A DNA stretch of 64,000 bases, from positions 2,170,001 to 2,234,000 of the forward strand of contig OZ242367.1 in NCBI GenBank assembly GCA_965209015.1. The letters run 5' to 3'. This stretch comes from Bin80 sp965209015. GTDB taxonomy: Bacteria > Bacteroidota > Rhodothermia > Rhodothermales > Bin80. The translations under genes and the position numbers were made by a program. The notes under the pieces were generated by a model. It was not told the origin of the DNA and did no database searches. It saw nothing but the letters and a program-made list of their open reading frames with translations. Below are positions 17,827-27,054 of the stretch, in pieces (position 1 is the first letter of the stretch; each line of letters starts with the position of its first letter).

Positions 17827-19235
17827 CCCCGTTCCTGCGTGAGTTGTTCTCTGGCAAGACTCAACTGTCTTACTACTTCCTTGGCAGCGGTCCCACCGAG
17901 ACTATCTCTTGAGTTGACAACAGTCTCCAATTTCAAATACTTCCACACATCCTCCTCAATGAGTGGGGTTACCTTCTTCATTTTTTCCATTGACAGAGAC
18001 TCAAAAGAAGTTCCCTCATTGAGGCAGATCATTACTAAGCGACCTACGATATCATGTGCCTCACGGAATGGAACCCCCTTACGCACAAGATAATCAGCCA
18101 AATCCGTGGCATTGCTGTACGCTGAACCAGCAGCCTCCCTCATACGGTCTGGATGGATTTGAATCTCTGAAAGCATACCCGAGTATATCTTGAGAGACAT
18201 TTGAACCGTATCTGCGGCATCCAATACCCCTTCTTTATCCTCTTGCATATCCTTGTTATACGTTAAAGGCAGCCCTTTCATGGTTATGAGTAAAGCCATT
18301 AGACTGCCACACACTCGACCTGTCTTACCCCGAATCAACTCACACATGTCAGGGTTTTTTTTCTGTGGCATTATACTGCTACCCGTGGTATAGCTGTCGG
18401 GTAACGTGATAAAGCCAAATTCTTGACTTGACCATAGAATAAGCTCCTCACTTAGGCGTGAGAGATGCACCATTAAAATGCTGCAAAAAGACAAAAAATC
18501 TAACACAAAATCTCGGTCACTAACCGCATCCATTGAGTTCAATGCGACGTGCTGAAATCCCAGTTGATTCGCGGTCGCAGTCCGATTGATATCAAACCCT
18601 GTCCCTGCCAATGCCCCCGCACCTAACGGAGAATAATTCATCCGTTCCAACGTCTGCGAGAGGCGTTCTGAATCTCGGCTGAACATCGCATAGTATGCCA
18701 TGAGGTGATGAGAGAATAAAACAGGTTGAGCTACCTGCAAATGTGTGTAGCCAGGCATGATCACGCCCAGATGCTTTTCGGATTGATTGACCAAAACGGA
18801 CCGAACCTTATGTAGCTCCGCGAAAATCTGCTCCCCTGCACTTCTTAACCAGAGGCGAAGATCTGTAGCAACTTGATCATTGCGACTCCGGCCTGTATGC
18901 AATTTTCCTCCCACAGAACCAATCCGTTTGGTTAACTCGTGCTCAATGTTCATATGAACATCTTCCAGTGCAATATCCCATTCTAAGTTTCCTGCAAGAA
19001 TATCTTCACGGATTGTATCCAGGCCAGCACAAATTTCATTGCACTCTTCTTCGGTAAGAATTCCTTGGGACGCTAACATAGTGGCATGGGCAATAGAGCC
19101 TTGAATATCTTCAATTGCCATTCGCTGATCTACATCCACAGATGCACCAAATTCCTGAACCAATGCATCCATATTCTCCGTGAAGCGACCACCCCACATG
19201 CGTTTTGAACTATCTTTGCTATGACGTTTTGTCAT
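17823..19235 (-). CDS. argH: Argininosuccinate lyase ArgH
   Basis: A 470-residue member of the fumarase/aspartase superfamily that cleaves argininosuccinate to arginine and fumarate, the last step of arginine synthesis. It begins MTKRHSKDSSKRMWGGRFTE, has HTGRSRNDQVATDLRL (near residue 115) and the signature GSSIMPQKKNPD (near 285), which carries the catalytic Ser. The ATG at 19233-19235 is preferred over the TTG just before it. It stands alone, converging on the AI-2E gene. Length and motifs are complete. Confidence 0.95.
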   Translation of the reverse strand: MTKRHSKDSSKRMWGGRFTENMDALVQEFGASVDVDQRMAIEDIQGSIAHATMLASQGILTEEECNEICAGLDTIREDILAGNLEWDIALEDVHMNIEHELTKRIGSVGGKLHTGRSRNDQVATDLRLWLRSAGEQIFAELHKVRSVLVNQSEKHLGVIMPGYTHLQVAQPVLFSHHLMAYYAMFSRDSERLSQTLERMNYSPLGAGALAGTGFDINRTATANQLGFQHVALNSMDAVSDRDFVLDFLSFCSILMVHLSRLSEELILWSSQEFGFITLPDSYTTGSSIMPQKKNPDMCELIRGKTGRVCGSLMALLITMKGLPLTYNKDMQEDKEGVLDAADTVQMSLKIYSGMLSEIQIHPDRMREAAGSAYSNATDLADYLVRKGVPFREAHDIVGRLVMICLNEGTSFESLSMEKMKKVTPLIEEDVWKYLKLETVVNSRDSLGGTAAKEVVRQLSLAREQLTQERG

Positions 19236-19723
19236 CAATTAATTCGTGTTTCTGCCGGACATATTTTCGCCCATATGAACGGGATCAAGTCGTTATGGGC
19301 AATCCTGATACAAGCTCTTTCTTCTTTTCAAGATAGATGGCGTTATTTTTTTTTCGATCCGTTTTTATGCTTCAGGATGAGAAACAAGTTTGAGATCAGA
19401 AATGGTTGTTATGATACCCTCCAATTTGTCTAATTACTCTATCTAATATGCGAGCGAAAAGAACAAGTGTAGAAAAAGTGAAATTATGACAGTTTTGCCC
19501 CGCCTGATGAACTACGTTACCGATTGAATTGATCTGTCCTGTGTTATGGGTAATCAACTGCACTGGCATAGCGTTAAAAAAATTGTAGATAGCGATTCCA
19601 TCCTGTACAGTTCCTCAGGGAGTAGAGAGAAGCGTGTGGGTTTCATCGTAATTTCTATCAATATATGCTAAAGAAACCTGATTCTCGTGAGATAATTCGT
19701 CCAGTATCCTACAAACCATCCAA
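19236..19723. other. 488-bp intergenic region, nothing clear
   Basis: It lies between the divergently oriented start of argH and the end of the CPBP gene. No gene, tRNA or strong hairpin is seen. A 14-bp string GGGATCAAGTCGTT (about 19281) also occurs near 46609 in another noncoding region; its meaning is unknown. Confidence 0.4.
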
Positions 19724-20485
19724 TCACAGTCCCATTAAAGCTGTACGCAGGGATTCAAATCCAAGTCCACTTGCTCCTGTTCGAATTCGAAGGCTACACC
19801 AAAAATCCAATACTAACATCTGTGTGGCATGAATCGGTACTGCAATCCAGAAGGAACGGCAACGCCAAACCAGTGCACCAAGAATTACCCCACCCAGTAG
19901 CGAAAGAATCAGTTCACTCGTGGGTTTATCAACATGTAGTAGCGCAAACGGGACGGCCTGCACAAAAATTGCATGTATACCCAATGTATGAGCGGTTCCA
20001 AACAATACAAACCCCCGCCATAAGTACTCCCAACCTACCCAGTAAAATAGAAAGAGTACATGGTAGACTGCAAAAGTAGACCAGGATTCTGCGACACCCC
20101 GATAATGAGGGTACTGGAGCTGAAACGATCTCCCATCTGAAAGTACCCAAGTACCAATGATCACAATGGGTAGGTATGCTGCAAACAGAATCCATGCCAG
20201 TTTCCAATCACCAAGCCCAAGTCCAATCTCTGATGGTCGTTTCCGAAAGAGGATGACCAGAACTAGTACGGGGATCAAAAATCCGGTTATGCCCTGGACC
20301 GAAAACCACCACCCCCACGCCTGCAGTTGACTCCCATGGGGAGCAATCTGTTCAAAAAAGAAGCTCTGGCTTCCAAACTCAAACGTCAGGATCATAAGGA
20401 GTGCGCATAGTGTGAGCACTACCGTAGTCTGCGGATCCAATGACCGCAGCATTTTCATGAACGGATATCTATCGGAACTGAACAA
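19724..20485 (-). CDS. CPBP-type intramembrane protease homologue with altered first motif
   Basis: A 253-residue membrane protein with about seven hydrophobic segments. The CPBP (Abi/Rce1-like) motifs are recognisable: WEYLWRGFVLFG near residue 165 in place of EExxxR, and ALLHVDKPTSE with the second-motif His near residue 195. The first Glu of the canonical Glu-Glu pair is Trp, while the second Glu and the Arg remain. Canonical members are glutamate intramembrane proteases; this variant may be active or not. The start is TTG at 20483-20485 or, more conventionally, ATG at 20456-20458 (MKMLRSLDPQ). It follows the S9 peptidase gene by 5 bp on the same strand. Confidence 0.75.
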   Translation of the reverse strand: MFSSDRYPFMKMLRSLDPQTTVVLTLCALLMILTFEFGSQSFFFEQIAPHGSQLQAWGWWFSVQGITGFLIPVLVLVILFRKRPSEIGLGLGDWKLAWILFAAYLPIVIIGTWVLSDGRSFQLQYPHYRGVAESWSTFAVYHVLFLFYWVGWEYLWRGFVLFGTAHTLGIHAIFVQAVPFALLHVDKPTSELILSLLGGVILGALVWRCRSFWIAVPIHATQMLVLDFWCSLRIRTGASGLGFESLRTALMGL

Positions 20486-20490
20486 TTGAC

Positions 20491-22743
20491 TTAGGATTCT
20501 CTACCTACGTAACGTTCCATGAACTCCCAAATACGCAGAAGCCGATCGATTCGCTGTTTGGGATTACCCGTACGTGATAGATCATGCCCAGTATTTGGAT
20601 ACCGAACATATTCCACCGGCCGATCCAATACTTTTAAGCTTTTATATAAAACCTCACTCTGAATGACACCGGTTCGTAGATCATTATCCGCATGCATGAT
20701 CAGAAGAGGAGTTCGGATCTGGTCAACAAAAGTGATTGGGGAGTTCGCACGTAAAAGTACACCGGATTCCCAGGGATACCCACCAAAATGGTTCGGAACC
20801 AGACGCCAAGCATTTCCCTCCCCAAAGAAAGTTGACAGATCGTATACACCGCGCTGAGCGACTGCAGCTTTGAATCTAGCATCCTGGGACACAATCCATG
20901 CCGTCAGATAGCCCGCATAGGATCCACCGGTCACGACCTGGCGATCAGCATTGACCCAGCGAGAGCGTCTCACGACCTCACTAGCAACCGCTAAAACATC
21001 ATCTGCAGGCCCGTTACCCCAGTCCTGATAATTTCCCCGCCGAAATAGATGTCCATACCCTCCAGATCCGCGAGGATTGGAGTAAACTATGCCGTATCCT
21101 TGTGCAGTCAAGTACTGAAACTCATGCCACATCGTTGACTCTCCCGGTCCCCACATGGCTGCTGGGCCTCCGTGGATGGCGACCATGAGTGGATAGGTTT
21201 CTCCACTGGTCTGGAAAGTCGGTGGCATGACCCAGTATTGTACGTCAACTGTATCTCTTCGTAAACGATACGCAGTCGGGAAACTGAGTGCTTTTTTCGC
21301 CAACCATTCCGTATTGTGTCTCGTAATCGGCTGAGGAGATTCAAAATCCATCGTTGAAATATATAACTCTGATGGATTGATCACCTGAGTCATCACCATG
21401 TATGCCATGGCAGTCGTCAGGTCATAGCTACTTATCCCATGGTTATTATTACTTAGTTGAGTTACAGGAAGTCCACGATGGAGCAATTCGCCTCTAAAAA
21501 AGGAGGATCTGGCACTCAGTACTAAACTATCCGCTAAAAGTGAATCCGCAATGGGTTCCTGCGTTGGAAGTGCTGGACGTCCCTCATTCACAGAAATTCG
21601 ATAAAGTGGCACTCCCCCCTCCGATGGAGCCGTGAAGTATACATACCAATCGTCCGTAGACCACTTAACATTTTGAATACTTCGGTCAAAGTTAAGTGTC
21701 AGCATTTCCGGCGGCGTGAGACCATCAATAGGAAAATATCCTAGCTCGGTTTGCGCATATCCTGGATCACTGAGACTATTTGCCTGAAACGTGATAAATC
21801 TGCCACTTGTAGAGACAACAGGAGAGCTTAATCGGTATCCTCCTATATCAAGTAGCAAACGGGTACGCAAGGACTCAATATCAACCAAAAATAAATCTCG
21901 ATCTTGCTCTCGATCAGGATGTCCAGCGATGTTAGGGTACCCACTCACCACAATTTGGCGATTATCTAGTAGCCAATCTGCACCACTGAAGCCATAGTGT
22001 CCAGAGGTAACCATCCGAACATCAGGATCATCTCTGGACAAATCAGCAACGAAGTAGTGCCTTGAACGATACTCTGGAACCAAATCTAGCTCGCCCTGAA
22101 AGTTTAGCCCCGTAAAAATACGTGGGTTGGACTCTTCGCGATTTTGATCCAACCATGCTCTTACATTGGCCAAATCTCCATCGGAGTCTGGCTCAGCGTT
22201 ATGGTGCTCCCAAGATGTACGAGCAGGTCGTTCCTCAGACCAACTCGGCTCGGATCCAGTTCGTTCGGTGACTTCGTCGCTGGTGAGCATTGCAGAAAAG
22301 AGTACATAACGTCCATCTGGTGACCACTGGGGTTCACTGACTCCGTACTCTGAACTGAACAACTGCCTCGCTTCTCCACCGTAAATAGAGATTTCAAAGA
22401 CCTGAGACTTTCCATCTATCTCACGTAAGAATAAAATCCGTTCACTCTCTGGATGCCATTCCGGTGAACTTGCACCTCCATGGGTCATCTGCTGTGCGGG
22501 CTCCGATCGATCCGCTGCAATCATCCAAAGTTCGGAACGATACGAATAATCCTCTTCTTCATCTGGAATTACTGAGCGAACTATGTAGGCAATGTATCGT
22601 CCATTCGGGGCGGCAGTCACGGTGCCCAACTGCTGAATCCTGAGCAGATCACTGGCTGTGATGGGTTCACGCTCAACTTGTGCGGAGGCACCGGTGCTAA
22701 TCAACAAACACAGTCCTAACAATAAAATGCGCATGTGCATCAT
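20491..22743 (-). CDS. Secreted S9-family (prolyl oligopeptidase-type) peptidase
   Basis: A 750-residue protein with signal peptide MMHMRILLLGLCLLISTGASA (cleavage near residue 22). Residues about 30-480 form a TolB/DPP-IV-like propeller with repeated WSPDGRYVLF-type blades. The C-terminal alpha/beta hydrolase has the nucleophile in GGSYAG (Ser608), Asp at 686/688 in HADND and His720 in NTGHD. NPRGSGGYG near residue 555 is the usual oxyanion-side motif. Such enzymes cut peptides in the periplasm, as dipeptidyl or acylaminoacyl peptidases; which one is not decidable. It is followed by the CPBP-like gene 5 bp downstream, which is likely co-transcribed. Confidence 0.92.
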   Translation of the reverse strand: MMHMRILLLGLCLLISTGASAQVEREPITASDLLRIQQLGTVTAAPNGRYIAYIVRSVIPDEEEDYSYRSELWMIAADRSEPAQQMTHGGASSPEWHPESERILFLREIDGKSQVFEISIYGGEARQLFSSEYGVSEPQWSPDGRYVLFSAMLTSDEVTERTGSEPSWSEERPARTSWEHHNAEPDSDGDLANVRAWLDQNREESNPRIFTGLNFQGELDLVPEYRSRHYFVADLSRDDPDVRMVTSGHYGFSGADWLLDNRQIVVSGYPNIAGHPDREQDRDLFLVDIESLRTRLLLDIGGYRLSSPVVSTSGRFITFQANSLSDPGYAQTELGYFPIDGLTPPEMLTLNFDRSIQNVKWSTDDWYVYFTAPSEGGVPLYRISVNEGRPALPTQEPIADSLLADSLVLSARSSFFRGELLHRGLPVTQLSNNNHGISSYDLTTAMAYMVMTQVINPSELYISTMDFESPQPITRHNTEWLAKKALSFPTAYRLRRDTVDVQYWVMPPTFQTSGETYPLMVAIHGGPAAMWGPGESTMWHEFQYLTAQGYGIVYSNPRGSGGYGHLFRRGNYQDWGNGPADDVLAVASEVVRRSRWVNADRQVVTGGSYAGYLTAWIVSQDARFKAAVAQRGVYDLSTFFGEGNAWRLVPNHFGGYPWESGVLLRANSPITFVDQIRTPLLIMHADNDLRTGVIQSEVLYKSLKVLDRPVEYVRYPNTGHDLSRTGNPKQRIDRLLRIWEFMERYVGRES

Positions 22744-23183
22744 GTCTGATGGTTCTGAATTCGGGAAATATAATTAGAAAGTAGATTTCGGGCGACGCAT
22801 CATAAATAGCATATAGGGTACATCAGCGATTTCGGAAATATGCAGGTCTGTAGCAGGGATGCGAGGATGTAGGGATTGGTCTATTTTAGTTCACACTCAT
22901 AGCTGATATGATCAATCATGTATCCCGTTGCTTTTTTGCAAGCTCATTAATCGGCACCCAAACCCTGCGACTCCTTAATTCGCGTCTGATTCATGCCGAG
23001 GCACCTTGATTTGACCTATCCTCAAGTTACCTTGGCTTCGTAAACGAAACATATTGTGACCTAACTGCCTTTGTTCCAATGACTTTTGCGAGTCTCTCCT
23101 GCATGGCATTCGTATCCCTACTCGAACCTATGTGTAGGATACCGAGTACGCTGGTTTTTCGTAAAATCTAACTTGTCTTCATA
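22744..23183. other. 440-bp divergent intergenic region
   Basis: This lies between two divergent genes (S9 peptidase and DinB-fold protein) and must hold both promoters. I see no box pair that clearly fits the TTG / TAnnTTTG pattern, and no RNA gene or open frame of interest. Confidence 0.4.
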
Positions 23184-23672
23184 ATGGATCCACTATACCT
23201 TGCTTTTGGCGACCTGAAATCTGAACTGGCGGTGACACGAGAAATGCTCTCCCGGATTCCCAATGGTTGCTTTGATTGGCGTCCACACGATAAATCCTGG
23301 AACATGGGGGAGTTGGCCTCTCATATCGTCGACCTTCTCTGGTGGCAGATGATTACCTTAAAGGAAGATGGGATTGATATGTCACAACCTTGGCCAAAAA
23401 CGAACGCAACAACCCAAGAGGAACTGATGATTGCATTTGATACCAATCAAGCTAAATTAGTTGAAGCCCTCAAAACTACGACGATTGGCACCTTGGAAGA
23501 GCCATGGACGCTGAGCTATGGTGATCAGCATTATTTCACTGAATCAAAGGCTACTGTACTTCGTCGCTACGGGATCAGCCATCTTATTCATCATCGAGCA
23601 CAACTTACAATTTACCTGCGGATGAATGATCTACCACTTCCACCCAGTTATGGGCCCACGGCTGATGAATGA
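23184..23672 (+). CDS. DinB-fold protein, putative metal-dependent
   Basis: A 162-residue protein of the DinB/YfiT superfamily, a four-helix bundle that binds a metal through three His. Visible are the WRPHDKSWNMGELASHIVDLLWW segment (residues about 32-55), with the first His in ASHI, and SHLIHHRAQLTIYLRMN near residue 135, with two more His in the usual HHRxQ context. Family members act in thiol-dependent transfer or stress responses in Bacillus, with many of unknown role. It converges on the TPR gene with 3 bp between stops. Confidence 0.85.
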   Translation: MDPLYLAFGDLKSELAVTREMLSRIPNGCFDWRPHDKSWNMGELASHIVDLLWWQMITLKEDGIDMSQPWPKTNATTQEELMIAFDTNQAKLVEALKTTTIGTLEEPWTLSYGDQHYFTESKATVLRRYGISHLIHHRAQLTIYLRMNDLPLPPSYGPTADE

Positions 23673-23675
23673 TAA

Positions 23676-24839
23676 TCAAGGTGTTGATCCTGTATAAGGA
23701 TTCTTAATATACCGTCGAGCATTCCCTTGGCTTGATCCCCAACGCTTCATCTTAAGTACCTCCTTATATCTGGCAATTGCTCGCTCACGCTCTCCCATCA
23801 GATCGTAGGCAAACCCCTGATGGAGACGTCCTGCAACCTTTAAATAGCTATCTGAATCTAGCTGAGCAGTCAAGGCTTCAAGAGACAAGAGAAGAGAAAG
23901 AGCGGCAGTTGCTTCTCCGCGAGTGATATGTGAGCGAGCCAGAAAGTACAGCGCCTGCTCAGCCATGGCAGACGAATAACCTGTTTCTCCGGCTTTGTAT
24001 CGCTCTAGGATGTCCGTGAATACGCTATCAGAAGCTTGCCACAGATGCCAGCCTGCATAGATCCGGCCCTCCAGCGTATGGAAAAACGAGTTTCTTGGGT
24101 ATTTATCTCGGAGCCAAGAGATCTGTCGTACAGAAGCTTCAAAATTTTTCTCATACAAATAATTAATCTGCACCAAGAAATACATCGCTTCCGTTTGCAT
24201 ATAATATCCGTCTCGAGCAGTCCGTCTCAATTCCTGTAATCCTCCTATCCGATCTCCGGGTGGTAGGAAGGTAGTCAGCGGGCGTACAAAAGAATAACGG
24301 TCAGGGATCAGGGCCGCATAGTATTGGTAGAGTCCACGTCCCATGGCAAAATCGTGGTTCGTAGAATCTGCATCTGCCACACGGAGTACATAACTCATAG
24401 CACGTTTGCCATCTGCTGCGGCCCGAATCCAGTCTCGTCGATTTGAACGTAAACGCCCCCTGAATCCGAGAGCAATCCCCTTAAAGAACATAGCATCAAA
24501 ATCGTTCTCGTAGGTATCCATTCGTTCGTCACAACGCTCAATGACCTCGCCCATGGCATCATAAAATGCTTGATCATGCCTCGTATCTGTTAAATCAATC
24601 AAAATCGTCCACCACAATCTCAATGCTTCCAAAAATGGACCGATCGGATGATCCGGGTAACGGTGGGTGATGGTTTGGAAGTGGGATTCTGCTTCCTCAA
24701 ATTGAAAATCATATAATGCTTCCAGACCAGATTTTGCAGATACTTGAACCTCTGGATCATACAGGATCCCCGATTGTGCTCCAGCACTTGAACAGGCCAG
24801 CGAAATCCACAAGAGTGCAGTAAGCTGTATGCGATCCAT
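23676..24839 (-). CDS. Exported TPR-like protein of unknown function
   Basis: A 387-residue protein with signal peptide MDRIQLTALLWISLACSSAGA (cleavage near 21, lipobox absent). The helical repeats, such as LYDFQFEEAESHFQTITHRYPDHP near 42-65 and SVRQISWLRDKYPRNS near 240, resemble tetratricopeptide repeats. The DSTNHDFAMGRGLYQYYAALIPD block near residue 165 is seen in Bacteroidota TPR proteins of unknown role, to my recollection. It is the downstream partner of bioY (8-bp gap, same strand). Periplasmic location is inferred from the signal peptide. Confidence 0.7.
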   Translation of the reverse strand: MDRIQLTALLWISLACSSAGAQSGILYDPEVQVSAKSGLEALYDFQFEEAESHFQTITHRYPDHPIGPFLEALRLWWTILIDLTDTRHDQAFYDAMGEVIERCDERMDTYENDFDAMFFKGIALGFRGRLRSNRRDWIRAAADGKRAMSYVLRVADADSTNHDFAMGRGLYQYYAALIPDRYSFVRPLTTFLPPGDRIGGLQELRRTARDGYYMQTEAMYFLVQINYLYEKNFEASVRQISWLRDKYPRNSFFHTLEGRIYAGWHLWQASDSVFTDILERYKAGETGYSSAMAEQALYFLARSHITRGEATAALSLLLSLEALTAQLDSDSYLKVAGRLHQGFAYDLMGERERAIARYKEVLKMKRWGSSQGNARRYIKNPYTGSTP

Positions 24840-24847
24840 CGGAAGTC

Positions 24848-25420
24848 CTAACGACTCCAGCGCCGCAAACTACCGTACGTGAGTGAGACAAGGAGTACTT
24901 TGGCGGCATCAAATCCAACGAAGCGCAGCCATCCGACCTCAATTGAATACCACCAAGAAGTGTGCGAAGCAGCAAAATGTAACCAGACTACCCCACAGGT
25001 GAAAAGTACGACAGATCCAGCAGCAACTGAAAGAAAACCTCCAATGAAAGAAGAATACCGTCTGCCCAATAATCCTATGACGAAGGAAGACAGAGGCATC
25101 CCAAGTAGGTACCCTGCACTGACAGCCGTCATCAGGTAAGTCAATCCATGTCCACTCCCAGCATAGACTGGCAAAAGCATCCCAAGAAGTAAATAGAGCA
25201 ACATAGAAAGAGAGCCATTGCGTGCACCAAGCACTAAACCACTACTATAAACGAACAGGGTCTGAAGGGTAATTGGAATCTCCCATAAATAGATGCGCAC
25301 TTGTGCACCAACAGCAGTTGCAACAGCAAATAGGACAATGGCCAGAATTTGTACAAGAACAGAAGTCTTCTCAGGGGCAAATATGTCAACCCAAGAAGCA
25401 CGGGAAGAGTGGACGGGCAT
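24848..25420 (-). CDS. bioY: Biotin transporter BioY (ECF S component)
   Basis: A 190-residue membrane protein with six hydrophobic segments. GAQVRIYLWEIPITLQTLFVY (about residues 38-58), GARNGSLSMLLYLLLGMLLPVYAGSGHG and GYLLGMPLSSFVIG match the BioY consensus for substrate binding and membrane packing. BioY imports biotin, alone or with a shared ECF energy module; no EcfA or EcfT genes lie nearby, so the module would be encoded elsewhere or not needed. It starts with ATG at 25418-25420 and precedes the TPR gene by 8 bp. Confidence 0.9.
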   Translation of the reverse strand: MPVHSSRASWVDIFAPEKTSVLVQILAIVLFAVATAVGAQVRIYLWEIPITLQTLFVYSSGLVLGARNGSLSMLLYLLLGMLLPVYAGSGHGLTYLMTAVSAGYLLGMPLSSFVIGLLGRRYSSFIGGFLSVAAGSVVLFTCGVVWLHFAASHTSWWYSIEVGWLRFVGFDAAKVLLVSLTYGSLRRWSR

Positions 25421-25547
25421 AGAAAAACGGATAACAAATAATATTGGACTAAATTACAAATCTAAATCATCTTTGTTTCTAAAGTTCGCTCCCTTGGGTA
25501 CCTTTTTCAAATAGTTTCGTACCACACCTCAACCACATATAAATGTT

Positions 25548-26096
25548 GTGTCCGCATCTATGCTTGGATCATTCTGGACAATTGCCAACATCCTCAGCCT
25601 CTCTCGTATCCCGCTTTGTGTTGTGGCATCTTTAATTATATTAAGGGATGGACCTATTAGCTGGTCTCTGATGTTGATTATTGCCGCAGGTCTCACAGAT
25701 CTATTTGATGGTCAGATTGCCCGTCGAACGAACACTGTATCTGAGTGGGGTAAGATTTTAGATCCAGTGGCGGACAAGATTTCTGTTGCTCTGGTGGGTA
25801 TTGCCCTTGCATGGAAAGAAATACTTCCTCTATGGTTTCTATTAGCTATTCTTTTACGTGATTTTCTCATCGTCATCGGAGGATTGATTTTAACTCGCCA
25901 GCTCGGACTTATTCATATGAGTAATTTTTGGGGTAAGGTAACTGCCACCGCCATTGGAGTCACATTTATCTTTGCGCTTTTGAAAGCCGATCAAGTCTTG
26001 ATGACTCTATCTATCTGGGGTACCATAGGGCTCTTGGGGCTCTCGCTTCTGATCTATGCAGCACGCCTTACTGGCCTGCGAAACAAGACTTCCTGA
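25548..26096 (+). CDS. CDP-alcohol phosphatidyltransferase, PgsA-like
   Basis: A 182-residue membrane enzyme with the family signature DG-x2-AR-x8-G-x3-D-x3-D, seen in DGQIARRTNTVSEWGKILDP followed by VADK (about residues 56-79). Such enzymes join CDP-diacylglycerol with an alcohol; the length and N-terminus (ANILSLSRIPLC) fit phosphatidylglycerophosphate synthase. The start is GTG at 25548 (MSAS...) or ATG at 25560 (MLGSFWTIANIL), which fits the family better. ftsY begins 4 bp after its stop, so a shared transcript is likely. Confidence 0.82.
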   Translation: MSASMLGSFWTIANILSLSRIPLCVVASLIILRDGPISWSLMLIIAAGLTDLFDGQIARRTNTVSEWGKILDPVADKISVALVGIALAWKEILPLWFLLAILLRDFLIVIGGLILTRQLGLIHMSNFWGKVTATAIGVTFIFALLKADQVLMTLSIWGTIGLLGLSLLIYAARLTGLRNKTS

Positions 26097-26100
26097 TCCT

Positions 26101-27054
26101 ATGGGACTGTTTAAACGCTCACAGGCTCAGGACCAAGAACGTCTGGAGACGGGATTAGAAAAAACTCGTCAAGGACTTATTGGCAAAATTGGGCGGCTGA
26201 TCAAAGGAAAACGTAAGGTTGATGAATCCGTTTTAGATGGGATTGAGGAAGCACTCGTCACAAGTGATGTGGGGATCAAAACTACCCTAGATATTGTCAG
26301 TCGTATTGAAAAGAGAGTAGCTCGAGACCGTTACACCTCATCCGAGGAGTTACGAACGCTGATATACGGTGAAATTGCTGAACTCCTTGAAGATAATCTA
26401 CCCGAGCGACCTGTTGATTTTGATACTCCTCTTGAGAACCATCCTCATGTTATTATGGTCGTGGGGGTCAATGGCGTAGGAAAAACCACGACCATTGGCA
26501 AAATTGCATGGCGTTACACACAGGCCGGTCGTAGCGTGCTCATTGGTGCAGGGGATACCTTCCGTGCAGCCGCAATTGAGCAGCTAGATATTTGGGCCAC
26601 ACGTGCGCAAGTTGATCTCATTAAACAAACACATGGGGCGGATCCTGCAGCGGTTGCATTTGATACCGTCCAGTCTGCGATTCGGAGATCTACGGAAGTG
26701 GTCATCATTGACACAGCTGGGCGCCTCCATACGAAAGCAGGGCTTATGGATGAACTGGCAAAAATAAAACGTGTTATGGCTCGCCAGCTACTCGGAGCAC
26801 CTCACGAAGTATTGCTGGTGCTAGATGCCACCATTGGTCAGAATGCACTTCGACAAGCGGAAGAGTTTACCCGAAGTGTTGATGTGACGGGGTTAGTGGT
26901 TACCAAGTTGGATGGCTCCGCAAAAGGTGGGATTATCATCGGTATTTCTAATGAATTCAGCGTACCCGTTAAATATATCGGGGTTGGAGAAGGGATTGAA
27001 GATCTGCAAGTTTTTGACCGTCATCGTTTTGTAGATGCACTATCCGTCGTATGA
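26101..27054 (+). CDS. ftsY: Signal recognition particle receptor FtsY
   Basis: A 317-residue SRP GTPase from the ATG at 26101 (MGLFKRSQAQDQE). The N-domain precedes the G-domain, whose motifs are complete: GVNGVGKTTTIGKIA (G1), DTFRAAAIEQL, DTAGR (G3) and TKLDGSAKGG (G4/closing). FtsY docks SRP-ribosome complexes at the membrane. The acidic A domain typical of long FtsY is absent, as in many bacteria. It overlaps the GWxTD gene by 4 bp (ATGA). An open extension upstream to 26056 lies inside the preceding gene and is not used. Confidence 0.95.
   Translation: MGLFKRSQAQDQERLETGLEKTRQGLIGKIGRLIKGKRKVDESVLDGIEEALVTSDVGIKTTLDIVSRIEKRVARDRYTSSEELRTLIYGEIAELLEDNLPERPVDFDTPLENHPHVIMVVGVNGVGKTTTIGKIAWRYTQAGRSVLIGAGDTFRAAAIEQLDIWATRAQVDLIKQTHGADPAAVAFDTVQSAIRRSTEVVIIDTAGRLHTKAGLMDELAKIKRVMARQLLGAPHEVLLVLDATIGQNALRQAEEFTRSVDVTGLVVTKLDGSAKGGIIIGISNEFSVPVKYIGVGEGIEDLQVFDRHRFVDALSVV

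Noticed and set aside
26056..26100. Upstream extension of ftsY
   Set aside because: It lies inside the preceding phosphatidyltransferase gene; the ATG at 26101 gives the usual FtsY opening.
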